64,000 bases of DNA. Source: Brassica napus (Eukaryota > Streptophyta > Magnoliopsida > Brassicales > Brassicaceae). The stretch spans positions 52,204,439 to 52,268,438 of the forward strand of contig NC_063452.1 of the NCBI RefSeq assembly GCF_020379485.1, in the 5' to 3' direction. Below, in pieces: positions 10,614 through 25,229 of the stretch. Each line of letters begins with the position of its first letter. The first letter of the stretch is position 1. The notes beneath the pieces are model-generated. The model made no database searches. It was not told the DNA's origin and was given only the letters and a program-made list of their open reading frames with translations. The position numbers were made by a program, and so were the translations under genes.

Positions 10614-13600
10614 CTAGATGGAAGAAACAGTCATTCCGACTATCTCTCGGCATACCTCAAGCTTCCCCCTCGGTAATGACTTCGTCATCATATCAGCTCC
10701 ATTATCATCCGTATGAACTTTCTCAAGTTCCACTTCCTTAGAAGCAACCACATCACATATCCAATGATACCTCCTCTGAATGTGTTTTGACTTCGAATGA
10801 AATGTATAATTCTTCCCGAGACAAATAGCGCTTTGACTATCACAAAGCAACACATACTTTTCTTGTTTGAAACCGATCTCTTCACAGAAGTTCTTCATCC
10901 ACAACAGCTCTTTACAAGCTTCAACTGCAGCAATGAACTCTGCCTCAGTGGTAGATAGTGCAACACACTTTTGCAACCTTGACTGCCATGCCACAGCTCC
11001 ACCCGCAAATGTTACCAAGTAACCCGAAGTAGATTTGCTAGAATCAGCATCTCCCGACATGTCAGAATCAGTGTAACTGACAAGCAATGACTTCTTACCT
11101 CCAAATGTAATCTTTAAATCAGAAGTCCCTCTGAGATATCTCAAAATCCACTTCACAGCATTCCAATGTTCTCTTCCCGGATTGGAGAGAAACCTGCTGA
11201 CAACTCCAACGGCGTAGGCTAAATCCGGTCTTGTACAGACCATGGCATACATCAAACTACCCACTGCCGAAGCATATGGAACCTTCGCCATATCTTCCTT
11301 CTCCGCATATGTCTTCGGACTTTGTTGACTGCTCAGTCTTAAGTGTGGAGCAAGAGGAGTACTCAACACTTTAGACTTGTCCATGTGAAACCGCTTAAGT
11401 ACTTTTTCAATGTACTTCTCCTGAGATAAGTGAAGCAGCTTCTCACCTCTATCTCGAATAATTCTCATACCGAGAATCTGTTTCGCTGGACCCATATCTT
11501 TCATGGCAAAGGACATGCTTAGCTGCTCTTTCAGCTCCTTAATTCTGTCTATGTTCCTGCCCACAATCAACATATCATCGACATACAGCAACAAGATGAT
11601 AAAATCATCCTCGCCGAACACGTTCACAAATACACAATGGTCTGAATCAGTCTCTGCATAACCATGCTCCCCCATAACAGACTTGAACTTCATGTACCAC
11701 TGCCTTGGTGTTTGCTTTAATCCATAAAGGCTTTTCTTCAAGCGGCAAACCAAATTTTCTTTGCCCTTTTTCACATAGCCTTCCGGTTGTTCCATGTAGA
11801 TCTTTTCCTCCAAATCACCATGAAGGAAAGCAGTCTTCACATCCATTTGCTCAACCTCTAGATCAAGGCTCGCTGCCAATCCAAGTACAACCCGAATGGA
11901 TGACATCTTCACAACAGGAGAAAAGATTTCATCATAATCAATTCCCTTCTTTTGGCCGTAGCCTTTCACAACCAATCAAGCCTTGTGTCGAGGTGGCAAA
12001 TTGTCATCCTCATGCTTAATTCTGTACACCCACTTATTAAGCAGAGCCTTCTTGCTCTTAGGCAATTCCACCAACTCAAAAGTATGGTTCTCCTCAAAAG
12101 AATCCATCTCCTCATCCATGGCTCCAAACCACTTATTCTTGTGTTTATCCTCCAAAGCTTCTTCATAGCTTTCTGGCTCTCCCCCATCAGTAAGTAATAC
12201 ATACTCACTAGGATCATACCTTGTCGACGGTTTAAGACCTCTCTCGGATCTTCTAACAGTAGTAGGTTGGTTCTCAGCAGCTGGTGTCTCACCATGATCG
12301 TCACCATGATCACCACTACCATCTTCATGTGCGGGAGCATCTGCACTGGGTGTATTATCCTGAACCTCAACCTCAACCTCACCGTGAACCGATGTAGAAG
12401 AAGTAGCCTTTGTATCGATCAAACCCTCAAAAATCTGAGTTGGCTTTTTGGACTTGTCAATGTCCTTAATCGTTTGATCTTCCATAAACACAACATCTCT
12501 GCTCCTTACGAGCTTCCTCTCAACGGGATCATATAATCTGTACCCAAACTCATCCTGACCATAACCAATGAACACACACTGCCGCGACTTCATCTCAAGC
12601 TTCGATCTATCAACCTTGGGAATATGAACAAATGCCTTACACCCAAATACCCTCAAGTGACTGTAAGAAACATCCTTACCAGTCCAAACCCTCTCTGGAA
12701 CATCACCATCCAATGGAGCACTTGGTGACAAATTCAGCACATGAACCACCGTGTTCAAAGCTTCTGCCCAGAAAGTCATCGATAAGCCTGACTGTGAGAT
12801 CAAACATCTCATCCTCTCGACAATCGTCCGATTCATCCTTTCAGCCAACCCATTCAATTGTGGAGTATAAGGTGGCGTGAACTGATGCCTTATTCCATGC
12901 TCTTTGCAATAAGCATCAAATGGTCCAAGATACTCTCCACCATTATCACTGCGGATACACTTCAGCTTCTTCCCTGTTTGTCTCTCTACCAATGCCACAA
13001 AATGCTTGAAATATCCCAGCACCTGATCCTTCGTCCTCATAGGACATACCCACGACTTCCTTGAATGATCATCAATAAAAGTCACAAAATATGATGCGCC
13101 GCCAAGAGATCTTGTCTTCATTGGACCACACACATCTGAGTGTACCAAATCCAGTACCTCGGGTTTCCTAGAAGGTGCGGAAGACTTGAAAGATACCCTG
13201 TGTTATTTTCCCGCAAAGCATTGCGAACACTTCTATAGGTGCAAACCAGAGATTCCTGGAATCACTTCATTCTTAGACAACACAGCCATTCCCTTCTCAC
13301 TCATGTGACCGAGTCTCTTATGCCATAACTCCATGGCATTATCATTCTCCACCGCATTAACAACATCTTTGGAGACCTTAGCCTGCATCCAATAGAAAGA
13401 TGAAGACTTCTCACCTCGAGCCACAATCAAAGAACCGCGAGAGAGCTTCCATTTACCACCACCGTGCAAACTGAAATAACCCTCATCATCAAGTCTTCCC
13501 GTCGATATCAGATTCATCCTAATATCAGATTCATCCTAATATCAGGAACATGTTTAACATCCTTAAGCACCAGCCTAGTACCAAGACTAGTCTCCAAGCA

Positions 13601-14587
13601 AACATCACCAATGCCAGCAACCTGGGCCATCACATCATTCCCCATCTTCACAGAACCATAATTACCCGTGGTATAGGTAGAAAACAAATCCCGCTGTGAT
13701 GTAGCATGAGTAGTAGCTCCACTGTCAATCACCCAACTGGTGTCCTGGCATGCGACATTAATGGCATCACCCTCAAGAAGAATCAGAAACTGATCTTCGG
13801 TGAGAGTCACCCGATCCATCTTTTCTTCTTGATTTCCTTGCTGCTTGTTTTTCAACTTCCAGCAATCCTTCTTCATGTGCCCTTTCTTATGACAGAAATA
13901 GCACTCCATATTTGCAAATCTATTAGACTTGCTCATGCTCCTGTTCTTGTCTCTCTTGGGATCTCTACTTGTACTTCTCCCCCTTGACTCAGTAACAAAG
14001 ACATCTGAACGCGAACTGCTAGCATTCGACTGCCTTCTTGCTTCCTCATTAAGAACACTGTTCTTCACTGAATCCATCGAAATAACACCTTCCGACGCGA
14101 AGTTACAAAGAGACATCCTCAAAACCTCCCAAGAGTCCAGTAAAGTACCGAGAAGCCACAGACCGTGAATCTCATCATCAAACTTGATGCCCATATCAGA
14201 TAACTTGTTGAGCAATCCCTGAAACGCATTCAAGTGATCCTTCATCGGAGTCCCCTCCTGATACCTCAGCTCAATCAACTTCTTGATCATGTACATCTTG
14301 TTGTTTCCGGTCTTCCTAGCATATAACTGCTCCAGCTTCTTCCACAAAGAACGAGCATCCGTCTCATTCTCAATGTGATGCAACACATTATCATCTACCC
14401 ACTGCCTTATCAACCCACACACTTGGCGATGCTGCAGCTTCCACTCTTCATCCGTCTTCTTCTCAGGTTTCTGCTCCTCGAAGACTGGAACATGAAATTC
14501 CTTAACAAAGAGCAAATCCTTCATCTTGCCCTTCCATAGATGATAGTTAGCACCATTCAAGCTTATCATCCTGCTCATATTTTCCAT
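10614..14587 (-). pseudogene. Copia copy 2 gag-pol, defective
   Basis: Same domain order as copy 1, with RT and RNase H in one uninterrupted frame of 453 codons (10614-11975). It carries the 17-bp duplication (near 13507-13545), the TAG (13233-13235), the in-frame TAA about 30 bp further on, and the TGA at 11976-11978. The RT frame is intact (YVDD present), so the only breaks are the lesions common to the array. Shares the H variant (RIKHEDDN) with copy 3; copies 1, 4 and 5 have P. Confidence 0.93.
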
Positions 14588-14661
14588 CTTCCACACAAGC
14601 AAATAATAACCCAAAGTTATCAGAAACCAAAGCTCTAAAACCAGAAGCTCTGATACCACTT

Positions 14662-15470
14662 TGTTGGGGAAAGTCACACGGCGCAGCGGAAATACTAATG
14701 GTCGTGTTCCCCTGACCTTGTGTGAACTTGTGAAGAAAATACTTTGACGATGGCGGGATGTGATATGCAGAAAAACGTAAATGAGACACACAATTTTTAC
14801 GTGGAAAACCTCCTCGATGTGAGAAGAAAAAACCACGGGACCGTAGTCCACTCAAAAATCCACTATATAAATGGTATGAGTACAACCACGTCCTCCCTGT
14901 TCAACAGCCTGAACAGAACAGAGAGTCTAGCTACAAAGAGCTATCTCCAACACAAACAACAACAACAAGAGAGCAACACAAAGCTTCAAAACCGGCAGCA
15001 ACCAAACGACCTCAGCTCACAAGGATTCCGGCATCCAGAGACTAATCCAACCGTACAAATCCAAGATAAACAAGTCCACAATACCTCTGCCAAGTTTCAG
15101 CTCAAGAAGAGAAGATCTCACCGTCGGATTTACCAAACACCCAAGACTGCCCAGCTGAAGAACTGTGACGACCAGCTTCACCAAAACCCAGACAACAGAA
15201 GATCCAACCGTTGAAATCCAAATCCCTTCGGTGAATCTCTAACCCACTGACTGAAGAAGCTTCCCACAAAATATCAGCCCGATCAAGTTCCGTTTGATCC
15301 TCCAAAACCAGTCTTGAAATAGCCTGACGAGTTTTCTCCTCCTTCTCTCTTCTTTCTCTCTTTTGTCTCTCTCTCTAAACTCTATTATTGTAAGTCTACA
15401 GTGCAAAGGGTCATGAGAATTATTATGTCTCATGCCCACTTGGTTCTCTCCATCTAGGAGGGACCCAACA
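14662..15470 (-). repeat. Copia LTR 3
   Basis: 809 bp, the shortest of the six because of a shorter CAA microsatellite. TG...CA ends; primer-binding site on the internal-region side (plus-strand GCTCTGATACCAC just left of 14662). Confidence 0.93.
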
Positions 15471-15484
15471 AACTCCCCCTCCGA

Positions 15485-18400
15485 CTAGATGGAAGAAACA
15501 GTCATTCCGACTATCTCTCGGCATACCTCAAGCTTCCCCCTCGGTAATGACTTCGTCATCATATCAGCTCCATTATCATCCGTATGAACTTTCTCAAGTT
15601 CCACTTCCTTAGAAGCAACCACATCACATATCCAATGATACCTCCTCTGAATGTGTTTTGACTTCGAATGAAATGTAGAATTCTTCCCGAGACAAATAGC
15701 GCTTTGACTATCACAAAGCAACACATACTTTTCTTGTTTGAAACCGATCTCTTCACAGAAGTTCTTCATCCACAACAGCTCTTTACAAGCTTCAACTGCA
15801 GCAATGAACTCTGCCTCAGTGGTAGATAGTGCAACACACTTTTGCAACCTTGACTGCCATGCCACAGCTCCACCCGCAAATGTTACCAAGTAACCCGAAG
15901 TAGATTTGCTAGAATCAGCATCTCCCGACATGTCAGAATCAGTGTAACTGACAAGCAATGACTTCTTACCTCCAAATGTAATCTTTAAATCAGAAGTCCC
16001 TCTGAGATATCTCAAAATCCACTTCACAGCATTCCAATGTTCTCTTCCCGGATTGGAGAGAAACCTGCTGACAACTCCAACGGCGTAGGCTAAATCCGGT
16101 CTTGTACAGACCATGGCATACATCAAACTACCCACTGCAGAAGCATATGGAACCTTCGCCATATCTTCCTTCTCCGCATATGTCTTCGGACTTTGTTGAC
16201 TGCTCAGTCTTAAGTGTGGAGCAAGAGGAGTACTCAACACTTTAGACTTGTCCATGTGAAACCGCTTAAGTACTTTTTCAATGTACTTCTCCTGAGATAA
16301 GTGAATCAGCTTCTCACCTCTATCTCGAATAATTCTCATACCGAGAATCTGTTTCGTTGGACCCATATCTTTCATGGCAAAGGACATGCTTAGCTGCTCT
16401 TTCAGCTCCTTAATTCTGTCCATGTTCCTGCCCACAATCAACATATCATCGACATACAGCAACAAGATGATAAAATCATCCTCGCCGAACACCTTCACAA
16501 ATACACAATGGTCTGAATCAGTCTCTGCATAACCATGCTCCCCCATAACAGACTTGAACTTCATGTACCACTGCCTTGGTGTTTGCTTTAATCCATAAAG
16601 GCTTTTCTTCAAGCGGCAAACCAAATTTTCTTTGCCCTTTTTCACATAGCCTTCCGGTTGTTCCATGTAGATCTTTTCCTCCAAATCACCATGAAGGAAA
16701 GCAGTCTTCACATCCATTTGCTCAACCTCTAGATCAAGGCTCGCTGCCAATCCAAGTACAACCCGAATGGATGACATCTTCACAACAGGAGAAAAGATTT
16801 CATCATAATCAATTCCCTTCTTTTGGCCGTAGCCTTTCACAACCAATCAAGCCTTGTGTCGAGGTGGCAAATTGTCATCCTCATGCTTAATTCTGTACAC
16901 CCACTTATTAAGCAGAGCCTTCTTGCTCTTAGGCAATTCCACCAACTCAAAAGTATGGTTCTCCTCAAAAGAATCCATCTCCTCATCCATGGCTCCAAAC
17001 CACTTATTCTTGTGTTTATCCTCCAAAGCTTCTTCATAGCTTTCAGGCTCTCCCCCATCAGTAAGTAATACATACTCACTAGGATCATACCTTGTCGACG
17101 GTTTAAGACCTCTCTCGGATCTTCTAACAATAGTAGGTTGGTTCTCAGCAGCTGGTGTCTCACCATGATCGTCACCATGATCACCACTACCATCTTCATG
17201 TGCGGGAGCATCTGCACTGGGTGTATTATCCTGAACCTCAACCTCAACCTCACCGTGAACCGATGTAGAAGAAGTAGCCTTTGTATCGATCAAACCCTCA
17301 AAAATCTGAGTTGGCTTTTTGGACTTGTCAATGTCCTTAATCGTTTGATCTTCCATAAACACAACATCTCTGCTCCTTACGAGCTTCCTCTCAACGGGAT
17401 CATATAATCTGTACCCAAACTCATCATGACCATAACCGATGAACACACACTGCCGCGACTTCATCTCAAGCTTCGATCTATCAACCTTGGGAATATGAAC
17501 AAATGCCTTACACCCAAATACCCTCAAGTGACTGTAAGAAACATCCTTACCAGTCCAAACCCTCTCTGGAACATCACCATCCAATGGAGCACTTGGTGAC
17601 AAATTCAGCACATGAACCACCGTGTTCAAAGCTTCTGCCCAGAAAGTCATCGATAAGCCTGACTGTGAGATCAAACATCTCATCCTCTCGACAATCGTCC
17701 GATTCATCCTTTCAGCCAACCCATTCAATTGTGGAGTATAAGGTGGCGTGAACTGATGCCTTATTCCATGCTCTTTGCAATAAGCATCAAATGGTCCAAG
17801 ATACTCTCCACCATTATCACTGCGGATACACTTCAGCTTCTTCCCCGTTTGTCTCTCTACCAATGCCACAAAATGCTTGAAATATCCCAGCACCTGATCC
17901 TTCGTCCTCATAGGACATACCCACGACTTCCTTGAATGATCATCAATAAAAGTCACAAAATATGATGCGCCGCCAAGAGATCTTGTCTTCATTGGACCAC
18001 ACACATCTGAGTGTACCAAATCCAGTACCTCGGGTTTCCTAGAAGGTGCGGAAGACTTGAAAGATACCCTGTGTTATTTTCCCGCAAAGCATTGCGAACA
18101 CTTCTGTAGGTGCAAACCAGAGATTCCTGGAATCACTTCATTCTTAGACAACACAGCCATTCCCTTCTCACTCATGTGACCGAGTCTCTTATGCCATAAC
18201 TCCATGGCATTATCATTCTCCACCGCATTAACAACATCTTTGGAGACCTTAGCCTGCATCCAATAGAAAGATGAAGACTTCTCACCTCGAGCCACAATCA
18301 AAGAACCGCGAGAGAGCTTCCATTTACCACCACCGTGCAAACTGAAATAACCCTCATCATCAAGTCTTCCCGTCGATATCAGATTCATCCTAATATCAGA

Positions 18401-19457
18401 TTCATCCTAATATCAGGAACATGTTTAACATCCTTAAGCACCAGCCTAGTACCAAGACTAGTCTCCAAGCAAACATCACCAATGCCAGCAACCTGAGCCA
18501 TCGCATCATTCCCCATCTTCACAGAACCATAATTACCCGTGGTATAGGTAGAAAACAAATCCCGCTGTGATGTAGCATGAGTAGTAGCTCCACTGTCAAT
18601 CACCCAACTGGTGTCCTGGCATGCGACATTAATGGCATCACCCTCAAGAAGAATCAGAAACTGATCTTCGGTGAGAGTCACCCGATCCATCTTTTCTTCT
18701 TGATTTCCTTGCTGCTTGTTTTTCAACTTCCAGCAATCCTTCTTCATGTGCCCTTTCTTATGACAGAAATAGCACTCCATATTTGCAAATCTATTAGACT
18801 TGCTCCTGCTCCTGTTCTTGTCTCTCTTGGGATCTCTACTTGTACTTCTCCCCCTTGACTCAGTAACAAAGACATCTGAACGCGAACTGCTAGCATTCGA
18901 CTGCCTTCTTGCTTCCTCATTAAGAACACTGTTCTTCACTGAATCCATCGAAATAACACCTTCCGACGCGAAGTTACAAAGAGACATCCTCAAAACCTCC
19001 CAAGAGTCCAGTAAAGTACCGAGAAGCCACAGACCGTGAATCTCATCATCAAACTTGATGCCCATATCAGACAACTTGTTGAGCAATCCCTGAAACGCAT
19101 TCAAGTGATCTTCATCGGAGTCCCCTCCTGATACCTCAGCTCAATCAACTTCTTGATCATGTACATCTTGTTGTTTCCGGTCTTCCTAGCATATAACTGC
19201 TCCAGCTTCTTCCACAAAGAACGAGCATCCGTCTCATTCTCAATGTGATGCAACACATTATCATCTACCCACTGCCTTATCAACCCACACACTTGGCGAT
19301 GCTGCAGCTTCCACTCTTCATCCGTCTTCTTCTCAGGTTTCTGCTCCTCGAAGACTGGAACATGAAATTCCTTAACAAAGAGCAAATCCTTCATCTTGCC
19401 CTTCCATAGATGATAGTTAGCACCATTCAAGCTTATCATCCTGCTCATATTTTCCAT
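15485..19457 (-). pseudogene. Copia copy 3 gag-pol, defective and most divergent
   Basis: Carries the shared 17-bp duplication (near 18378-18416), the in-frame TAA and the TGA (16847-16849). Unlike the other four copies it keeps a sense CAG codon (18104-18106) where they have TAG. It has many private residues (VFVKVFGE, RNMDRI, IGYGHDEF, NRSRSKS) and a private 1-bp deletion in Gag near 19109 that splits the Gag frame. It is the central unit of the five. Confidence 0.93.
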
Positions 19458-19531
19458 CTTCCACACAAGCAAATAATAACCCAAAGTTATCAGAAACCAA
19501 AGCTCTAAAACCAGAAGCTCTGATACCACTT

Positions 19532-20341
19532 TGTTGGGGAAAGTCACACGGCGCAGCGGAAATACTAATGGTCGTGTTCCCCTGACCTTGTGTGAACTTG
19601 TGAAGAAAATATTTTGACGATGGCGGGATGTGATATGCAGAAAAACGTAAATGAGACACACAATTTTTACGTGGAAAACCTCCTCGATGTGAGAAGAAAA
19701 AACCACGGGACTGTAGTCCACTCAAAAATCCACTATATAAATGGTATGAGTACAACCACGTCCTCCCTGTTCAACAGCCTGAACAGAACAGAGAGTCTAG
19801 CTACAAAGAGCTATCTCCAACACAAGCAACAACAACAACAAGAGAGCAACACAAAGCTTCAAAACCGGCAGCAACCAAACGACCTCAGCTCACAAGGATT
19901 CGCATCCAGAGACTAATCCAACCGTACAAATCCAAGATAAACAAGTCCACAATACCTCTGCCAAGTTTCAGCTCAAGAAGAGAAGATCTCACCGTCGGAT
20001 TTACCAAACACTCAAGACTGCCCAGCTGAAGAACTGTGACGACCAGCTTCACCAAAACCCAGACAACAGAAGATCCAACCGTTGAAATCCAAATCCCTTT
20101 GGTGAATTTCTAACCCACTGACTGAAGAAGCTTCCCACAAAATATCAGCCCGATCAAGTTCCGTTTGATCCTCCAAAACCAGTATTGAAATAGCCTGACG
20201 AGTTTTCTCCTCCTTCTCTCTTCTTTCTCTCTTTTGTCTCTCTCTCTAAACTCTATTATTGTAAGTCTACAGTGCAAAGGGTCATGAGAATTATTATGTC
20301 TCATGCCCACTTGGTTCTCTCCATCTAGGAGGGACCCAACA
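19532..20341 (-). repeat. Copia LTR 4
   Basis: 810 bp. Private 2-base deletion: GGATTCGCATCC near 19897, where others read GGATTCCGGCATCC. Confidence 0.93.
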
Positions 20342-20355
20342 AACTCCCCCTCCGA

Positions 20356-23300
20356 CTAGATGGAAGAAACAGTCATTCCGACTATCTCTCGGCATACCTC
20401 AAGCTTCCCCCTCGGTAATGACTTCGTCATCATATCAGCTCCATTATCATCCGTATGAACTTTCTCAAGTTCCACTTCCTTAGAAGCAACCACATCACAT
20501 ATCCAATGATACCTCCTCTGAATGTGTTTTGACTTCGAATGAAATGTATAATTCTTCCCGAGACAAATAGCGCTTTGACTATCACAAAGCAACACATACT
20601 TTTCTTGTTTGAAACCGATCTCTTCACAGAAGTTCTTCATCCACAACAGCTCTTTACAAGCTTCAACTGCAGCAATGAACTCTGCCTCAGTGGTAGATAG
20701 TGCAACACACTTTTGCAACCTTGACTGCCATGCCACAGCTCCACCCGCAAATGTTACCAAGTAACCCGAAGTAGATTTGCTAGAATCAGCATCTCCCGAC
20801 ATGTCAGAATCAGTGTAACTGACAAGCAATGACTTCTTACCTCCAAATGTAATCTTTAAATCAGAAGTCCCTCTGAGATATCTCAAAATCCACTTCACAG
20901 CATTCCAATGTTCTCTTCCCGGATTGGAGAGAAACCTGCTGACAACTCCAACGGCGTAGGCTAAATCCGGTCTTGTACAGACCATGGCATACATCAAACT
21001 ACCCACTGCCGAAGCATATGGAACCTTCGCCATATCTTCCTTCTCCGCATATGTCTTCGGACTTTGTTGACTGCTCAGTCTTAAGTGTGGAGCAAGAGGA
21101 GTACTCAACACTTTAGACTTGTCCATGTGAAACCGCTTAAGTACTTTTTCAATGTACTTCTCCTGAGATAAGTGAAGCAGCTTCTCACCTCTATCTCGAA
21201 TAATTCTCATACCGAGAATCTGTTTCGCTGGACCCATATCTTTCATGGCAAAGGACATGCTTAGCTGCTCTTTCAGCTCCTTAATTCTGTCTATGTTCCT
21301 GCCCACAATCAACATATCATCGACATACAGCAACAAGATGATAAAATCATCCTCGCCGAACACGTTCACAAATACACAATGGTCTGAATCAGTCTCTGCA
21401 TAACCATGCTCCCCCATAACAGACTTGAACTTCATGTACCACTGCCTTGGTGTTTGCTTTAATCCATAAAGGCTTTTCTTCAAGCGGCAAACCAAATTTT
21501 CTTTGCCCTTTTTCACATAGCCTTCCGGTTGTTCCATGTAGATCTTTTCCTCCAAATCACCATGAAGGAAAGCAGTCTTCACATCCATTTGCTCAACCTC
21601 TAGATCAAGGCTCGCTGCCAATCCAAGTACAACCCGAATGGATGACATCTTCACAACAGGAGAAAAGATTTCATCATAATCAATTCCCTTCTTTTGGCCG
21701 TAGCCTTTCACAACCAATCAAGCCTTGTGTCGAGGTGGCAAATTGTCATCCTCAGGCTTAATTCTGTACACCCACTTATTAAGCAGAGCCTTCTTGCTCT
21801 TAGGCAATTCCACCAACTCAAAAGTATGGTTCTCCTCAAAAGAATCCATCTCCTCATCCATGGCTCCAAACCACTTATTCTTGTGTTTATCCTCCAAAGC
21901 TTCTTCATAGCTTTCTGGCTCTCCCCCATCAGTAAGTAATACATACTCACTAGGATCATACCTTGTCGACGGTTTAAGACCTCTCTCGGATCTTCTAACA
22001 GTAGTAGGTTGGTTCTCAGCAGCTGGTGTCTCACCATGATCGTCACCATGATCACCACTACCATCTTCATGTGCGGGAGCATCTGCACTGGGTGTATTAT
22101 CCTGAACCTCAACCTCAACCTCACCGTGAACCGATGTAGAAGAAGTAGCCTTTGTATCGATCAAACCCTCAAAAATCTGAGTTGGCTTTTTGGACTTGTC
22201 AATGTCCTTAATCGTTTGATCTTCCATAAACACAACATCTCTGCTCCTTACGAGCTTCCTCTCAACGGGATCATATAATCTGTACCCAAACTCATCCTGA
22301 CCATAACCAATGAACACACACTGCCGCGACTTCATCTCAAGCTTCGATCTATCAACCTTGGGAATATGAACAAATGCCTTACACCCAAATACCCTCAAGT
22401 GACTGTAAGAAACATCCTTACCAGTCCAAACCCTCTCTGGAACATCACCATCCAATGGAGCACTTGGTGACAAATTCAGCACATGAACCACCGTGTTCAA
22501 AGCTTCTGCCCAGAAAGTCATCGATAAGCCTGACTGTGAGATCAAACATCTCATCCTCTCGACAATCGTCCGATTCATCCTTTCAGCCAACCCATTCAAT
22601 TGTGGAGTATAAGGTGGCGTGAACTGATGCCTTATTCCATGCTCTTTGCAATAAGCATCAAATGGTCCAAGATACTCTCCACCATTATCACTGCGGATAC
22701 ACTTCAGCTTCTTCCCTGTTTGTCTCTCTACCAATGCCACAAAATGCTTGAAATATCCCAGCACCTGATCCTTCGTCCTCATAGGACATACCCACGACTT
22801 CCTTGAATGATCATCAATAAAAGTCACAAAATATGATGCGCCGCCAAGAGATCTTGTCTTCATTGGACCACACACATCTGAGTGTACCAAATCCAGTACC
22901 TCGGGTTTCCTAGAAGGTGCGGAAGACTTGAAAGATACCCTGTGTTATTTTCCCGCAAAGCATTGCGAACACTTCTATAGGTGCAAACCAGAGATTCCTG
23001 GAATCACTTCATTCTTAGACAACACAGCCATTCCCTTCTCACTCATGTGACCGAGTCTCTTATGCCATAACTCCATGGCATTATCATTCTCCACCGCATT
23101 AACAACATCTTTGGAGACCTTAGCCTGCATCCAATAGAAAGATGAAGACTTCTCACCTCGAGCCACAATCAAAGAACCGCGAGAGAGCTTCCATTTACCA
23201 CCACCGTGCAAACTGAAATAACCCTCATCATCAAGTCTTCCCGTCGATATCAGATTCATCCTAATATCAGATTCATCCTAATATCAGGAACATGTTTAAC

Positions 23301-24329
23301 ATCCTTAAGCACCAGCCTAGTACCAAGACTAGTCTCCAAGCAAACATCACCAATGCCAGCAACCTGGGCCATCACATCATTCCCCATCTTCACAGAACCA
23401 TAATTACCCGTGGTATAGGTAGAAAACAAATCCCGCTGTGATGTAGCATGAGTAGTAGCTCCACTGTCAATCACCCAACTGGTGTCCTGGCATGCGACAT
23501 TAATGGCATCACCCTCAAGAAGAATCAGAAACTGATCTTCGGTGAGAGTCACCCGATCCATCTTTTCTTCTTGATTTCCTTGCTGCTTGTTTTTCAACTT
23601 CCAGCAATCCTTCTTCATGTGCCCTTTCTTATGACAGAAATAGCACTCCATATTTGCAAATCTATTAGACTTGCTCATGCTCCTGTTCTTGTCTCTCTTG
23701 GGATCTCTACTTGTACTTCTCCCCCTTGACTCAGTAACAAAGACATCTGAACGCGAACTGCTAGCATTCGACTGCCTTCTTGCTTCCTCATTAAGAACAC
23801 TGTTCTTCACTGAATCCATCGAAATAACACCTTCCGACGCGAAGTTACAAAGAGACATCCTCAAAACCTCCCAAGAGTCCAGTAAAGTACCGAGAAGCCA
23901 CAGACCGTGAATCTCATCATCAAACTTGATGCCCATATCAGATAACTTGTTGAGCAATCCCTGAAACGCATTCAAGTGATCCTTCATCGGAGTCCCCTCC
24001 TGATACCTCAGCTCAATCAACTTCTTGATCATGTACATCTTGTTGTTTCCGGTCTTCCTAGCATATAACTGCTCCAGCTTCTTCCACAAAGAACGAGCAT
24101 CCGTCTCATTCTCAATGTGATGCAACACATTATCATCTACCCACTGCCTTATCAACCCACACACTTGGCGATGCTGCAGCTTCCACTCTTCATCCGTCTT
24201 CTTCTCAGGTTTCTGCTCCTCGAAGACTGGAACATGAAATTCCTTAACAAAGAGCAAATCCTTCATCTTGCCCTTCCATAGATGATAGTTAGCACCATTC
24301 AAGCTTATCATCCTGCTCATATTTTCCAT
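20356..24329 (-). pseudogene. Copia copy 4 gag-pol, defective
   Basis: Same layout as copy 2 with an uninterrupted RT-RNase H frame (20356-21717). Carries the 17-bp duplication, TAG (22975-22977), TAA and TGA (21718-21720). Nearly identical to copy 5 at the protein level; the one difference noticed is EKYVLLC here against EKYALLC in copy 5. Confidence 0.93.
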
Positions 24330-24403
24330 CTTCCACACAAGCAAATAATAACCCAAAGTTATCAGAAACCAAAGCTCTAAAACCAGAAGCTCTGATACCA
24401 CTT

Positions 24404-25215
24404 TGTTGGGGAAAGTCACACGGCGCAGCGGAAATACTAATGGTCGTGTTCCCCTGACCTTGTGTGAACTTGTGAAGAAAATATTTTGACGATGGCGGGA
24501 TGTGATATGCAGAAAAACGTAAATGAGACACACAATTTTTACGTGGAAAACCTCCTCGATGTGAGAAGAAAAAACCACGGGACTGTAGTCCACTCAAAAA
24601 TCCACTATATAAATGGTATGAGTACAACTACGTCCTCCCTGTTCAACAGCCTGAACAGAACAGAGAGTCTACCTACAAAGAGCTATCTCCAACACAAGCA
24701 ACAACAACAACAAGATAGCAACACAGAGCTTCAAAACCGGCAGCAACCAAACGACCTCAGCTCACAAGGATTCCGGCATCCAGAGACTAATCCAACCGTA
24801 CAAATCCAAGATAAACAAGTCCACAATACCTCTGCCAAGTTTCAGCTCAAGAAGAGAAGATCTCACCGTCGGATTTACCAAACACTCAAGACTGCCCAGC
24901 TGAAGAACTGTGACGACCAGGTTCACCAAAACCCAGACAACAGAAGATCCAACCGTTGAAATCCAAATCCCTTTGGTGAATTTCTAACCCACTGACAGAA
25001 GAAGCGTCCCACAAAATATCAGCCCGATCAAGTTCCGTTTGATCCTCCAAAACCAGTATTGAAATAGCCTGACGAGTTTTCTCCTCCTTCTCTCTTCTTT
25101 CTCTCTTTTGTCTCTCTCTCTAAACTCTATTATTGTAAGTCTACAGTGCAAAGGGTCATGAGAATTATTATGTCTCATGCCCACTTGGTTCTCTCCATCT
25201 AGGAGGGACCCAACA
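24404..25215 (-). repeat. Copia LTR 5
   Basis: 812 bp. Its left part shares AACTACGTCC, ACAGAGCTTC and GAAGCGTCCC with LTR 6 and with no other LTR, indicating that LTRs 5 and 6 are recent duplicates over this stretch. Confidence 0.93.
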
Positions 25216-25229
25216 AACTCCCCCTCCGA

